From assembly GCF_003194585.1 (NCBI RefSeq), contig NZ_QHKZ01000005.1, forward strand, positions 310,001 to 374,000: a DNA stretch of 64,000 nucleotides, read 5' to 3'. Below are positions 49,679 through 61,300 of this stretch, in pieces. The stretch comes from Nocardioides daejeonensis. GTDB lineage: Bacteria > Actinomycetota > Actinomycetes > Propionibacteriales > Nocardioidaceae. The stretch's first letter is position 1; each line of letters opens with the position of its first letter. The notes below the pieces were generated by a model that did not search any database, was not told the origin of the DNA, and saw only the letters and a program-made list of their open reading frames with translations. A program made the translations under genes and the position numbers.

Positions 49679-51910
49679 GTGGATGCACCCCTCGCCCTCT
49701 ATCGCCGCTACCGGCCCGAGACCTTCGCGGAAGTGATCGGCCAGGAGCACGTCACGGAGCCGTTGCGGGCCGCGTTGGCCAACAACCGGGTCAACCACGC
49801 CTATCTGTTCTCCGGGCCGCGCGGTTGCGGCAAGACCACCTCGGCGCGGATCCTGGCGCGCGCGCTCAACTGCGAGCGTGCGCCCATCGCCGATCCCTGC
49901 GGCGAGTGCGAGTCCTGTCGTGACCTGGCGCGCGGCGGTCCGGGGTCGATCGACGTGATCGAGATCGACGCCGCGTCCCACGGTGGCGTCGACGATGCCC
50001 GCGACCTGCGTGAGAAGGCGTTCTTCGCCCCGGTAAAGAGTCGCTACAAGGTCTACATCATCGACGAGGCTCACATGGTCAGCCCGCAGGGCTTCAACGC
50101 CCTGCTGAAACTGGTCGAGGAGCCGCCACCCCACCTGCGCTTCATCTTCGCGACGACGGAGCCCGAGAAGGTGCTGCCGACGATCCGCTCGCGCACCCAT
50201 CACTATCCCTTCCGGCTGATCCCGCCCAAGCTGCTCTCGGGCTATCTCTCCGACCTCTGCCAGCGCGAAGGCGTGCCGATCGATGCCGCCGCGCTGCCGC
50301 TGGTGGTCCGGGCGGGCGGTGGCTCTGCCCGTGACACGCTGTCCGTGCTCGACCAGCTCCTCGGGGGCGCGGGCGCCGGCGGGGTCACCCACCAGCTGGC
50401 CGCCGGCCTGCTCGGCTATACGCCCGACAGCCTGCTCGACGAGATCGTCGACGCCTTCGCAGCCGCCGATGGCGCCGGTGTCTTCGGGGTCGTCGACAAG
50501 GTGATCGAGACGGGGCAGGACCCACGGCGCTTCACCGAGGATCTGCTCCGCCGCCTGCGCGACCTGGTGATCATCGCCGCCGTGCCCGATGCTCCGGCGA
50601 CCGGCCTGATCGACCTGCCCCAGGATGCCGCGGAGCGACTCACGGCCCAGGCGGCACGCTTCGGCGTCGCCTCGCTGACCCGCGCCGCCGACCTCTTCGC
50701 CTCCGGGCTCACCGAGATGCGCGGCGCCACGGCTCCTCGCCTGCTGCTCGAGCTGGTCTGCTCACGGGTGCTGCTGCCGGCCGCCGACCATGGCGCCGAC
50801 GGCCTCGCCGCGCGGCTCGATCGGCTGGAGCGACGAGTCGCGATGACCGGCGACGCGTTGCAGGGCTCGCCTGTCCGGGCCGACGTTCCGCCGCAGGCGC
50901 CTGCCTCGCCGGCTGTCCCCCCGGCACACGCCCCGGCCCCGGCCGCGGCGCAGGATCCCCCGGCCCCAGAGCCTCCGGCCCCGTCTCGGCACCAGCCGGT
51001 CCAGGCCCAAGCGCCGACCGAGACGGCCTCGGCAGAGGTCGGCGCTGCTGACCAACCTGCAGCCGCCTCGCCGGCCGAGAGCACGTCGTCGTCCCCCGGC
51101 CCATCGGCGGAGGAGGGCTGGTCGGCAGCGACGACTGCGCCCATGCCTGAAGCGAGCACTCAGCAGGCGCAGCCTGCCGCCGCGCCGCAGCCATCTGCCG
51201 CCGTACAGCACGGGCCGTCGGACGGTGCTCCCGCGCCGGAGCCGCCCCGGGAGGAGGCGCCTACCGCTCCCGCGCAGTCCGCTGCCCCGGCGGCCGGTGG
51301 TCTGAGCCTTGCCGATGTGCGTCGACTCTGGCCCGACATCGTGGAGGCCACCAAGACCCGGCGCCGGGTGACCTGGATCCACCTGACCCAGAACGCCCAG
51401 GTGGTGGCCGTCGACGCGTCGACTCTCACGCTCGGCTTCACCAACGCCGGCGCGCGCGACTCGTTCGTCGGTGGCGGGAGCGACGAGATCGTGCGGCAGG
51501 CCGCCATCGACATCGTCGGTCAGGACTGGAAGGTGGTCGCGATCGTCGACCCGGGTGCGCAACCGGGCGAGCCGGCGCCGGTGGCCTCACGTCCGGCCGT
51601 GCGTCCCGCTGAGCCGGAGCCGCGGCCCGAGCCGTGGATGGAGGCGCCTCAGGAGCCGGCGCCGCCCGACTGGGCCGGAGCAGAGCCGCCGTCCCCGGAG
51701 CCGTCGGCAGCCGTCTCGGCAGCACGCGCAGCCATCGCGCCGACGCGCACCGGCGACGCGCCGGTCGAGCGCGGTGGTGCGCCGGAGCACGATCCTGACG
51801 CCGACGCCACCCTCGACGACCCCGAGCTCGAGAACTCTGGACTTGCCGGCCGGGAGCTCATCGAGCGCACCCTCGGCGGCCGGGTGATCGAGGAGATCCG
51901 GCATGACTGA
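49679..51910 (+). CDS. dnaX: DNA polymerase III tau/gamma subunit
   Basis: The product is 743 residues. The clamp-loader ATPase starts at once (LALYRRYRPETFAEVIGQEHV), with Walker A GPRGCGKT at 46-53, zinc ligands Cys65, Cys74, Cys77 and Cys80, and VYIIDEAHMVSPQGFNALLKLVEEPP. A very long Pro/Ala-rich linker (about 400-545) joins a C-terminal domain (LADVRRLWPDIVEATKTRRRVTW) that would bind the polymerase. There is no obvious slippery frameshift site for a short gamma form. It is the first gene of the dnaX-ybaB-recR block. Confidence 0.95.
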   Translation: MDAPLALYRRYRPETFAEVIGQEHVTEPLRAALANNRVNHAYLFSGPRGCGKTTSARILARALNCERAPIADPCGECESCRDLARGGPGSIDVIEIDAASHGGVDDARDLREKAFFAPVKSRYKVYIIDEAHMVSPQGFNALLKLVEEPPPHLRFIFATTEPEKVLPTIRSRTHHYPFRLIPPKLLSGYLSDLCQREGVPIDAAALPLVVRAGGGSARDTLSVLDQLLGGAGAGGVTHQLAAGLLGYTPDSLLDEIVDAFAAADGAGVFGVVDKVIETGQDPRRFTEDLLRRLRDLVIIAAVPDAPATGLIDLPQDAAERLTAQAARFGVASLTRAADLFASGLTEMRGATAPRLLLELVCSRVLLPAADHGADGLAARLDRLERRVAMTGDALQGSPVRADVPPQAPASPAVPPAHAPAPAAAQDPPAPEPPAPSRHQPVQAQAPTETASAEVGAADQPAAASPAESTSSSPGPSAEEGWSAATTAPMPEASTQQAQPAAAPQPSAAVQHGPSDGAPAPEPPREEAPTAPAQSAAPAAGGLSLADVRRLWPDIVEATKTRRRVTWIHLTQNAQVVAVDASTLTLGFTNAGARDSFVGGGSDEIVRQAAIDIVGQDWKVVAIVDPGAQPGEPAPVASRPAVRPAEPEPRPEPWMEAPQEPAPPDWAGAEPPSPEPSAAVSAARAAIAPTRTGDAPVERGGAPEHDPDADATLDDPELENSGLAGRELIERTLGGRVIEEIRHD

Positions 51911-51952
51911 CCTGTCGCGCCAGCGGCCGGCCCACCGACGAAAGGCATACCG

Positions 51953-52327
51953 ATGACCCAGAACCCCTTCGGCGAGGGCGGCTTCGACATGGGCGCACTG
52001 CTGCAGCAGGCCCAGCAGATGCAGCAGCAGCTCATGGAGGCGCAGGCGACCCTTGCCGAGACCGAGGTGGAAGGCACGGTCGCCGGCGGTGCCGTCACCG
52101 TGACCATCAACGGTGCCGGCGACCTGCGCGCGGTGCGCATCGCCGCCGGCTCCTTCGACGGCAGCGACGTCGACGACCTCGCCGATCTCGGTGACCTGGT
52201 GGTCGCCGCGTTCCGGGATGCGAAGGCGAAGGCCGACGCACTCGCGCAGGAGAAGCTCAACCCGCTGGCTGGTGGACTCGGTGGCTCCGGCGGGCTGCCT
52301 GGGCTGCCTGGATTCGGCCAGGGCTGA
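51953..52327 (+). CDS. YbaB/EbfC-family nucleoid-associated protein
   Basis: The product is 124 residues: the GFDMGALLQQAQQMQQQLMEAQATLAETEVEGTVAGGAV helix and strand of the YbaB family, then DVDDLADLGDLVVAAFRDAKAKADALAQEKL, and a Gly/Leu-rich tail. It forms dimers that bind DNA non-specifically. The dnaX-ybaB-recR order is conserved across bacteria. Confidence 0.93.
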   Translation: MTQNPFGEGGFDMGALLQQAQQMQQQLMEAQATLAETEVEGTVAGGAVTVTINGAGDLRAVRIAAGSFDGSDVDDLADLGDLVVAAFRDAKAKADALAQEKLNPLAGGLGGSGGLPGLPGFGQG

Positions 52328-52330
52328 CGC

Positions 52331-52927
52331 GTGTATGAAGGCATCGTCCAGGATCTGATCGACGAGCTCGGTCGTCTTCCTGGGGTGGGACCCAAGAGCG
52401 CGCAGCGGATCGCCTTCCACCTCCTGCAGGCCGATCCGGTCGACGTACGTCGCTTGTCCGACGTGCTCGTGCAGGTCAAGCAGCGGGTCAAGTTCTGCTC
52501 GGTCTGCTTCAACGTCTCTGAGGACGAGCAGTGCCGGATCTGCCGGGATCCGCGCCGGGACCCGACGGTGCTCTGCGTCGTCGAGGAGTACAAGGACGTC
52601 GTGGCCATCGAGCGGACCCGCGAGTTCCGCGGCCGCTACCACGTGCTGGGCGGAGCCATCTCGCCGATCGACGGGATCGGACCGGAGCAGCTGCGGGTGC
52701 GTGAGCTGCTCACTCGCTTGGCCGACGGGCAGATCACGGAGGTCATCCTGGCCACCGACCCCAACCTGGAGGGCGAGGCCACCGCGACGTATCTCACGAG
52801 GAATCTCAAGCCTCTGGGGTTGCGAGTCACGCGGTTGGCGAGTGGACTACCGGTGGGCGGTGATCTCGAGTACGCCGATGAGGTCACCCTCGGCCGGGCA
52901 TTCGCAGGGAGGAGATCCGCGGAATGA
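52331..52927 (+). CDS. recR: recombination mediator RecR
   Basis: The product is 198 residues from GTG 52331, three bases after the ybaB-like stop. The N-terminal helix-hairpin-helix ([17 protein letters not shown]), the Cys4 zinc finger (Cys56, Cys59, Cys68, Cys71) and the TOPRIM domain ([14 protein letters not shown] ... [17 protein letters not shown]) are all in order. It helps load RecA in RecFOR repair. Confidence 0.95.
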   Translation: MYEGIVQDLIDELGRLPGVGPKSAQRIAFHLLQADPVDVRRLSDVLVQVKQRVKFCSVCFNVSEDEQCRICRDPRRDPTVLCVVEEYKDVVAIERTREFRGRYHVLGGAISPIDGIGPEQLRVRELLTRLADGQITEVILATDPNLEGEATATYLTRNLKPLGLRVTRLASGLPVGGDLEYADEVTLGRAFAGRRSAE

Positions 52928-53505
52928 ACAACGATCTTGACGAGTTCGCGCAGCAGATCGCCGATCAGGTGGAGAGCTTCCTGGTGGCGCTGCAGGCGAT
53001 CGCCGAGGAGGCGGACAGTGGGCGAGCGGTCTCGCTCCTGCTGCTGGAGGTCTCCCAGGTGCTGCTCGCCGGAGCCCGGCTGGGAGTGCAGTCCGACTTC
53101 AGCCCGGCCGAGGAGTTCCAGCCCGACGCCGGCCCGGACCCCGACCTCGACGAGCTCCGGCTGCGCCTGGCCAAGATGCTCGACGGCGTCGACGTCTTCT
53201 CCGAGGTCTTCGACCCGTACGTCGACACCGAGGTCGGCACCTCGGTGATCTCCGACGACCTCACCAGCGTCGCCTCTGCGCTTGCGCACGGCTTGCGGCA
53301 CCTGCGCGCCGGCCGGGTGGAGGAGGCACTGTGGTGGTGGCAGTTCTCCTACGTCGCCTCCTGGGGCAACGAGGCGTCGGGGGTGCTCCGCGCGCTCCAG
53401 TCGATCGTCACGCACGACCGGCTCGACATCGACTTCACCGGTGAGGACGAGCAGGTCGCGGCCGCCGACGAGATGCTCGACGAGGCAGCTCCTACCCAAG
53501 GCTGA
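52924..53505 (+). CDS. DUF5063-family protein
   Basis: The product is 193 residues with ATGA overlap to recR. It is acidic and mostly helical: [36 protein letters not shown], then [42 protein letters not shown] recognise it as the DUF5063 protein that often follows recR in actinobacteria. The function is unknown, perhaps linked to repair. Confidence 0.8.
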   Translation: MNNDLDEFAQQIADQVESFLVALQAIAEEADSGRAVSLLLLEVSQVLLAGARLGVQSDFSPAEEFQPDAGPDPDLDELRLRLAKMLDGVDVFSEVFDPYVDTEVGTSVISDDLTSVASALAHGLRHLRAGRVEEALWWWQFSYVASWGNEASGVLRALQSIVTHDRLDIDFTGEDEQVAAADEMLDEAAPTQG

Positions 53506-53570
53506 GCGCCACCGTTCCAGCGCCTGCGACCGGGAGGCGGGACGCACGGCTGGCTCGCGGGGGCGCCGAC

Positions 53571-53607
53571 TAGAATCAGCGCCGAAGGCCCGGCAACGTT
53601 GCCGGGC
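53571..53607 (+). promoter_or_regulatory. lysC promoter -10 and adjoining perfect palindrome
   Basis: TAGAAT (53571-53576) is a good -10 box; transcription would start near 53583. Eleven bases after the box a 20-bp perfect palindrome, 53588-53607 with half GCCCGGCAAC, begins in the leader. It could be an operator or an RNA hairpin acting on the lysC-asd mRNA. No known riboswitch core is seen in the 50-base leader. Confidence 0.55.
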
Positions 53608-53637
53608 GTCTCCTTGCAACCTCGAGAGGGTGGACCC

Positions 53638-55958
<2,321 letters not shown>

Positions 55959-55972
55959 CCGGCAAACGCGAA

Positions 55973-56029
55973 AGTCCCTGACGTCGCGGCCCTCGGAACT
56001 CGGTTCCGAGGGCCGCAGCGTCAGGGACT
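55973..56029. terminator. strong bidirectional hairpin terminator
   Basis: Two-part stem: AGTCCCTGACG (55973-55983) with 56019-56029, and inside it GCGGCCCTCGGAA with its complement, closing on a five-base loop CTCGG near 56000. It ends lysC-asd on one side and the membrane-protein gene on the other. Confidence 0.85.
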
Positions 56030-56038
56030 CTCTGCTTC

Positions 56039-57148
56039 CTAGGCCTCGTCGATGAAGCGGGCGGTCACGAACTGCGAGAGCAGGTAGGTGCCGACCGAGA
56101 CGAGCGGGATCACGATGCCCATCGCCGGGGAGAAGATCACGTTGATCAGGAAGAGCAGCGCGATCACGGCAAGGAGCCCGACGGCGAGGAAGCTGGTGCT
56201 GGTCGGGTCGGTGATCTGCCAGGCGGCGAGCAGGACGCTGCCCACCGCTACCAGGACCACCATGATCGCGATCAGGATCGGGATGCCGGGGCCGCCGCAG
56301 GCCGAGGTGCCCTTGACCGCCTCACAGCCCTGCAGGCCGAAGTAGGTCAGGCCCACGGCGAGGATGCCGACGATCGCGCCGGTGATGGCGGCAGCCGCGG
56401 GGTCCGGCAGCGCGGGAAGCCGGAGGTCCGCGAGCGTACGCCGCGGCGTCGTCTCGCGAGGCTCCTCCTCGAAGTCGAGGTCGTCGTCCTCAAGGTCGGC
56501 CAGGTCGGCCTCCTCCTCAGCGACGATGAGGTCGTGCTCAGGCAGCTCGGGAAGAGCCTGCGTCGACGTGTCCGCGCCCGGCGCGGGCGCCGCCCCAGCC
56601 AGCTGGGGGGTGGACTCTGCGCCGGCTGGCTCGCTGGACACCGCTTCCTGCGCCTCGGGCTGCCGCTCCGCTGCCGGATCCTCCGCACGGCCAGGACCGG
56701 GCGTGCTCTCCGCCTCCACGGCGGTGGCGAGCGGCTCCGCGGCCGAAGTGGCTCTGTCCGCCGGGGCGACGCTTCCGGCCTCGCCGGCGGTGGCGAGCGG
56801 CTCTGTCAGGACGGCGTCGTCCGTCACGGCGGCTGTCTTGTCGGGGGCCTCGTCTGCGGAGGTGTCCGTGGCAGCCTCAGGAGCAGCCGACTCCGCTGCT
56901 TCGGTCGGCTCGGCCGGGGTGGAGGGAGTCGGTTCGGCTGCCTCGGTCGGTGCCTCGGCAGTCGGTTCCTCGGGCTGCGCAGCGGTGGGCTCGGTGGCGG
57001 GCTTGCCGCGCACCAGGCGCTCGAAGTCCTCGGCACTGGGCGCGTCGTCGGTGGTCTGGGGCTGCTGCTTGCGCCCCCGCTTGAAGAGCGAGCCCAGGCT
57101 GGGCATCTCCAGCGACGGGCCGTCGTCGCGCCGATCTCTGTCTGCCAT
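56039..57148 (-). CDS. acidic membrane protein with long Ala/Glu/Pro-rich N-terminus
   Basis: The product is 369 residues from ATG 57148 (MADRDRRDDGPSLEMPSLGSLFKRGRKQQ). Residues about 50-235 are low-complexity Ala/Glu/Pro/Thr, strongly acidic, and include EEEADLADLEDDDLDFEEEP. The last 130 residues hold four membrane helices (about 250-272, 285-310, 318-340 and 343-362). The cytoplasmic acidic part may be a binding platform. I recognise no family. The codon use is like its neighbours. Confidence 0.72.
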   Translation of the reverse strand: MADRDRRDDGPSLEMPSLGSLFKRGRKQQPQTTDDAPSAEDFERLVRGKPATEPTAAQPEEPTAEAPTEAAEPTPSTPAEPTEAAESAAPEAATDTSADEAPDKTAAVTDDAVLTEPLATAGEAGSVAPADRATSAAEPLATAVEAESTPGPGRAEDPAAERQPEAQEAVSSEPAGAESTPQLAGAAPAPGADTSTQALPELPEHDLIVAEEEADLADLEDDDLDFEEEPRETTPRRTLADLRLPALPDPAAAAITGAIVGILAVGLTYFGLQGCEAVKGTSACGGPGIPILIAIMVVLVAVGSVLLAAWQITDPTSTSFLAVGLLAVIALLFLINVIFSPAMGIVIPLVSVGTYLLSQFVTARFIDEA

Positions 57149-57233
57149 GAGGGGCAGTCTGCCATGCAGGGTCAGCCGAGAGCGGGCCGTCTTGACCGCA
57201 CGGACGGGGAACTGCCGATCGACCGGCACGTCC

Positions 57234-57944
57234 CTAGAACCGTCGCCACCACAGGTTCACGGCGTAGTCGACGGAGGTGCCCCGGTGCTGGGCGCAGATC
57301 TCCTCGGCGACCCGGGGCGGGAACTCGATGCGCACCACCGCCTCGAAGTCCGCGCGGCTGTCGAACTCCCAGGCGGTGAGCACCGGCTGCCGTGACCAGC
57401 CCCGGGCCTGCCAGAAGCGCTCCACGGCGTCGGGCGCGACGGTCGGATAGCCGCGCCGGAACCACTGGCCGAAGGTCGAGGTGGTCGCGTCGTTGTCGAT
57501 GACCACCGCGACGCCGCCCGGGCGCACCACGCGGTCGAGCTCGCGCAGTCCCGGCTCGCTTCCGGGGCCGAAGAAGTAGGCCCATCGCACCTGCACGACG
57601 TCCACGCTCCGGTCGGGGAGACCGGTCGCCTGCGCGGTGCCCTGCCGCACCGTCACGTTCTCCCACCGGCGGGTACGACGTCGCGCCAGCCCTACCAGGT
57701 CGGGGTGCGGCTCCACGCCGGTCACCGACCGTGCGTCGACCGCCCAGGCGGGGAGGTGGAAGCCGGTGCCGCAGCCCAGGTCGAGCACGTCCCGCCCGGT
57801 CCAGTCGGCCAGTCCACGCAGTGCATCGGTGACCCTGCCAGGGCGGTCGAACGCCCTGTTCTCCAGCTCGTAGGTGGCGGTGTGGTGCCAGATGTTGGGG
57901 CTGGGGACGGTGCCGACCGGCGTGGAGCGCGGGTGGAGACTCAG
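57234..57944 (-). CDS. class I SAM-dependent methyltransferase
   Basis: The core is clear: DVLDLGCGTGFHLPAWA (motif I), VTGVEPHPDLV and VDVVQVRWAYFFGPGSEPGL, the SAM-binding Rossmann fold of Methyltransf_11-type proteins, about 236 residues here. The start is not clear. Between the stop of the upstream gene (57941) and the fold there is no ATG, GTG or TTG in frame. A CTG at 57944 overlaps that stop as CTGA; the nearest GTG is at 58016 inside the upstream gene. The coordinates use the CTG. Substrate unknown. Confidence 0.72.
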   Translation of the reverse strand: MSLHPRSTPVGTVPSPNIWHHTATYELENRAFDRPGRVTDALRGLADWTGRDVLDLGCGTGFHLPAWAVDARSVTGVEPHPDLVGLARRRTRRWENVTVRQGTAQATGLPDRSVDVVQVRWAYFFGPGSEPGLRELDRVVRPGGVAVVIDNDATTSTFGQWFRRGYPTVAPDAVERFWQARGWSRQPVLTAWEFDSRADFEAVVRIEFPPRVAEEICAQHRGTSVDYAVNLWWRRF

Positions 57945-58579
57945 ATCCGGACCAGGCCGTTGGGGGTCTGGAACTGGGCGGCGAGGATGCCCGGCGTGCC
58001 GTGCGGCGCGGCCCACTCGACCTTGACGTCCGTCAGTGGTGCCTCGACCGGCTCGCCCAGCCACTCGCTGACACGCAGCGGGTCGCCCGCGATCTCCAGG
58101 CAGGCGAGGGAGATCTCCTCGCTGCCGCCCGCGCTGGGGTGGTCGCCGAGGTCGGACTCCCACTGCACGAAGAACGGCAGCTGCGGGTCGGCGATCAGGC
58201 CGTTGACGCCGATCTGCTTCCACTTCAACGCATGGCCGTCGGGGCGGTGCCGGCTGCCGTCGACCGCGGCGCGGCCGAGGCGCTGCTCAACCGGCGCGAT
58301 GTCGTCGACGGCGACGACCCAACCGAGCCAGCCGCCGCCTGCTGCGGAGCGGGCCCGCACTGCCTGGCCGAAGGGAGCCTTGTCGGAGGCGGGGTGGTCG
58401 AGCACCTCGACGACCTCGAGATAGGTGTGGTCGGCGAGCGGCAGGATGCGATTGCGCGTCCCGAACCGCGGGTGCACACCTCCGTCCACGAACTCGCGGC
58501 CTAGCAGGGCGCCCAGCCGTTCGGCCGTGGCGATCATGCCGTCGGGTCCAGCGGCGTACGAGACGTGATCGAGTCGCAT
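57941..58579 (-). CDS. glyoxalase-like (VOC superfamily) protein
   Basis: The product is 212 residues from ATG 58579 (MRLDHVSYAAGP); a GTG at 58603 would add eight. It reads like the Glyoxalase_3 group: GREFVDGGVHPRFGTRNRILPLADHTYLEVVEVLDHP then WLGWVVAVDDIAPVEQRL. Family members bind metal through His/Glu and act on small carbonyls or natural products. It is coupled to the methyltransferase gene. Confidence 0.78.
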   Translation of the reverse strand: MRLDHVSYAAGPDGMIATAERLGALLGREFVDGGVHPRFGTRNRILPLADHTYLEVVEVLDHPASDKAPFGQAVRARSAAGGGWLGWVVAVDDIAPVEQRLGRAAVDGSRHRPDGHALKWKQIGVNGLIADPQLPFFVQWESDLGDHPSAGGSEEISLACLEIAGDPLRVSEWLGEPVEAPLTDVKVEWAAPHGTPGILAAQFQTPNGLVRI

Positions 58580-58630
58580 GCCAGCATTGTGTGCTGCGCT
58601 CACGGCCTCCCGGACCCCGGGGTGCTTGTC

Positions 58631-58644
58631 TCTCGACGTCGAGA
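58631..58644. promoter_or_regulatory. 14-bp perfect palindrome in intergenic gap
   Basis: TCTCGACGTCGAGA lies 52 bases upstream of the glyoxalase-like ATG and 27 bases beyond the Cys-rich gene's stop. It could be an operator or a small terminator hairpin. Confidence 0.3.
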
Positions 58645-58670
58645 AGGTTCCCTGCGGCGCCCGGTGGCGG

Positions 58671-59432
58671 TCAGTGCGGGCTGGCCGGGTGCAGCGCGAG
58701 AGCCGAGCGTGACCGGACGTGCGCCTCGCAGTGCCGCACCAGCTCCGCGTACCCGGGAGCTCCCATCATCTCGGTGAGCTCGGCGGCGCTGGTGACGTAG
58801 AGGGGCTCGACCGCGACGTGCGCGACCGGGTTGCCGGTGCAGTACCAGTCCAGGTCGTGGCCGCCGGCGCCCCAGCCGCGACGGTCGTACTCGGTGATGG
58901 TGATCTCGAGGTAGCTGGTGTCGTCGGGGCGCTCGACCTGCCGGTACGCGCGGCGGATCGGCAGCTGCCAGCAGACGTCCGGCTTCGTCTCCAGCGGGTT
59001 GCGGCCCTGTTGGAGTGCCAGGGCGTGCAGCGCGCAGCCGCTGCCGCCGGCGAAGTCGCTGCGGTTGGCGAAGACGCAGGAGCGCTGCCCGTCCGCCTCG
59101 ATCGCCAGCGTCTTGCGGTCACCGTCCTCGTCCTTCTCGATCCAGTCCTTCTTCTTCACCGGACGGCCGGGGTGGCGCTGCCAGAGCTCCGGGGTGAGCT
59201 GCTCGACGTACGCCGCCACGCGCTGCTCGTCGTCGCGGTCGGAGAAGTGGGCCCCGAGGGTGCAGCAGCCGACGTCGGGGGAGTCGGCATAGATGCCGGC
59301 GCAACCCTGCCCGAAGATGCAGGTGTAGGCGGAGGTGAGCCAGGTGAGGTCACAGCGGAAGACCTGACCGTCATCGGCCGGATCCGGGAACTCCACCCAC
59401 GCACGCGGGAACGACAGGCTCACCTCAGGCAC
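58671..59432 (-). CDS. Cys-rich protein like mycobacterial Rv0495c
   Basis: The product is 253 residues. Cysteines are grouped: [21 protein letters not shown] then [10 protein letters not shown], later [28 protein letters not shown] and WYCTGNP. This suggests bound zinc or an iron centre. It lies divergent from a Ppx/GppA gene, as Rv0495c lies next to Rv0496, and it is similar in size. I know no function for that family. A strong acidic/basic loop ([16 protein letters not shown]) follows the first cluster. Confidence 0.72.
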   Translation of the reverse strand: MPEVSLSFPRAWVEFPDPADDGQVFRCDLTWLTSAYTCIFGQGCAGIYADSPDVGCCTLGAHFSDRDDEQRVAAYVEQLTPELWQRHPGRPVKKKDWIEKDEDGDRKTLAIEADGQRSCVFANRSDFAGGSGCALHALALQQGRNPLETKPDVCWQLPIRRAYRQVERPDDTSYLEITITEYDRRGWGAGGHDLDWYCTGNPVAHVAVEPLYVTSAAELTEMMGAPGYAELVRHCEAHVRSRSALALHPASPH

Positions 59433-59460
59433 GGCGTCACCCTATGCCTGGATGCCGCAT

Positions 59461-59466
59461 TACCCT
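59461..59466 (+). promoter_or_regulatory. -10 element for leaderless Ppx/GppA mRNA
   Basis: TACCCT lies six bases before ATG 59473, with no ribosome site. It may also lie in the promoter area of the divergent Cys-rich gene. Confidence 0.55.
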
Positions 59467-59472
59467 GGATCC

Positions 59473-60495
59473 ATGAGGTTGGGCGTCTTGGACATCGGCT
59501 CGAACACCGGTCACCTGCTCGTCGTCGATGCCCACGGCGGTGCGGCACCGGTGCCGGCCTCCTCCTACAAGGAGGACCTGCGCCTGGCCGAGCACCTCGA
59601 CGAGGCCGGTGCCGTCAGCCAGGCCGGCATCGATGCGCTGTCCGCCTTCTGCGCACAGGCGCTCGTCGTCGCCGAGGACAAGGGCTGCGAAGAGATCCTG
59701 GGCTTCGCCACTTCGGCGGTGCGTGACGCGACCAACACCGAGGACGTGCTCGCCCAGGTGCAGGCCCGCACCGGGGTCGACCTCGAGGTCCTCGCCGGGG
59801 AGGACGAGGCGCGGCTGACGTTCCTCGCCGTACGCCGCTGGTTCGGGTGGTCCGCCGGGCGGCTGGCCGTCTTCGACATCGGAGGTGGCTCGCTCGAGAT
59901 CGCCGCCGGTGGAGACGAGGCGCCGGACGTGGCGTGGTCGCTGCCGCTCGGCGCTGCGCGGCTGGCTCGGGACTGGTTCGGTGCGGGCGTGCCCGATGAG
60001 GGCCAGCTCCGCGAGCTGCGTCGGGTGATCCGCACCAGCATCGCCCGCGATGCCGGCAACCTGCTGCGTCACGGCGCGCCGCATCGCGCCGCCGCCACCT
60101 CCAAGACCTTCCGGTCGCTGGCTCGCATCTGCGGCGCGGCGCCCTCCGGTGACGGACCGCTCGTCCCCCGCGTGCTGGCGCGCTCCGAGCTTGCGACCTG
60201 GATCCCCAAGCTGGTGGGCCTCAACCTGGAGGAGCTGGCCGCGCTTCCTGGCGTCTCGCTGAGCCGGGCGCACCAAGTGGTCCCAGGAGCGCTGGTCGCC
60301 GAGGCGGTGCTGGACATCTTCGATCTGCAGGAGCTCGAGATCTGCCCCTGGGCGCTGCGCGAGGGTGTGATCCTGGAGCGCTTCGACCAGCTCAGCGTGT
60401 TGGACCTGGACGGGGACGGGGTGCGCGACCTGATCCGGCCGGGCACGTCCCGTGGAGTCGCCGCGGTGGGGTTGGGCGCCACCCCCGTGGAGTAG
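59473..60495 (+). CDS. Ppx/GppA-family phosphatase
   Basis: The product is 340 residues from ATG 59473. It has the actin-like ATPase fold motifs [15 protein letters not shown] and [14 protein letters not shown], plus [11 protein letters not shown]. Family members hydrolyse polyphosphate or pppGpp; this is the short mycobacterial Rv0496-type form without the extra C-terminal HD domain of GppA. Position beside the Rv0495c-like gene and before the isomerase supports orthology. Confidence 0.88.
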   Translation: MRLGVLDIGSNTGHLLVVDAHGGAAPVPASSYKEDLRLAEHLDEAGAVSQAGIDALSAFCAQALVVAEDKGCEEILGFATSAVRDATNTEDVLAQVQARTGVDLEVLAGEDEARLTFLAVRRWFGWSAGRLAVFDIGGGSLEIAAGGDEAPDVAWSLPLGAARLARDWFGAGVPDEGQLRELRRVIRTSIARDAGNLLRHGAPHRAAATSKTFRSLARICGAAPSGDGPLVPRVLARSELATWIPKLVGLNLEELAALPGVSLSRAHQVVPGALVAEAVLDIFDLQELEICPWALREGVILERFDQLSVLDLDGDGVRDLIRPGTSRGVAAVGLGATPVE

Positions 60496-60505
60496 CAGGC
60501 GTCTC

Positions 60506-61300
60506 GTGCCGCTGATCGGACTCTCCACTGCCTCGGTCTACCCCGAGTCGACGGCGCACGCCTTCTCCTACGCCGCGTTGCTCGGCTACGACGCGGTCGA
60601 GGTGATGGTCGGCATCGATGCGCTCAGTCAACAGGTCACGGCGGTGCGCCAGCTCTCCGAGCACCACGAGGTGCCGATCTGCGCCGTCCACGCACCGTGT
60701 CTGCTCATCACGCAGCGGGTCTGGGGGACCGATCCGTGGGGCAAGCTGGAGCGTTCCGCCGAGATGGCGGCGGCGGTCGGGGCCGACGTCGTGGTCGTCC
60801 ACCCGCCGTTCCGGTGGCAGAAGGAGTACGCCCGGGAGTTCGTGCAGGGCATCGCCGGCCTGGAGCAGGCGACGGGTGTCGCCTTCGCCGTGGAGAACAT
60901 GTATCCCTGGCGCGCCACCCAGAAGCGTGGTGTGGAGGTGTACCTGCCGGGCCGCGACCCCTCGCAGCACGACTATGCCAACGCCACGATCGACCTCTCG
61001 CACGCGGCGGTCGCCCAGGAGGATCCGGTGGCGATGGCGGCACGGCTCGGAGACCGGCTACGGCATATCCACCTCACCGACGGCACCGGCTCGGCGAAGG
61101 ACGAGCATCTGGTGCCGGGGCGCGGCAGCCAGCCCGCCGCGGAGCTGCTGCGCCATCTCACCGAGTCCGGCTTCGGCGGCCACGTCGTCGTCGAGATCAA
61201 CACGCGGCGTGCAGCGACCGTCGATCAACGCACCGCCGATCTGGCCGAGTCGCTGGCGTTCGCCCGCACCCATCTCGGCCTCGGGGCACCGGAGTCGTGA
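60506..61300 (+). CDS. sugar phosphate isomerase/epimerase-like protein (Rv0498-type)
   Basis: The product is 264 residues from GTG 60506, ten bases after the phosphatase stop. A TIM barrel of the AP_endonuc_2 / xylose-isomerase-like type: [62 protein letters not shown] and [24 protein letters not shown], with metal-binding His, Glu and Asp at strand ends. Substrate unknown. It is part of the Rv0495c-Rv0500A-like block. Confidence 0.85.
   Translation: MPLIGLSTASVYPESTAHAFSYAALLGYDAVEVMVGIDALSQQVTAVRQLSEHHEVPICAVHAPCLLITQRVWGTDPWGKLERSAEMAAAVGADVVVVHPPFRWQKEYAREFVQGIAGLEQATGVAFAVENMYPWRATQKRGVEVYLPGRDPSQHDYANATIDLSHAAVAQEDPVAMAARLGDRLRHIHLTDGTGSAKDEHLVPGRGSQPAAELLRHLTESGFGGHVVVEINTRRAATVDQRTADLAESLAFARTHLGLGAPES

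Noticed and set aside
53583..53637. Lysine riboswitch upstream of lysC
   Set aside because: The leader is about 50 bases, far too short for the lysine riboswitch, and contains only one palindrome.
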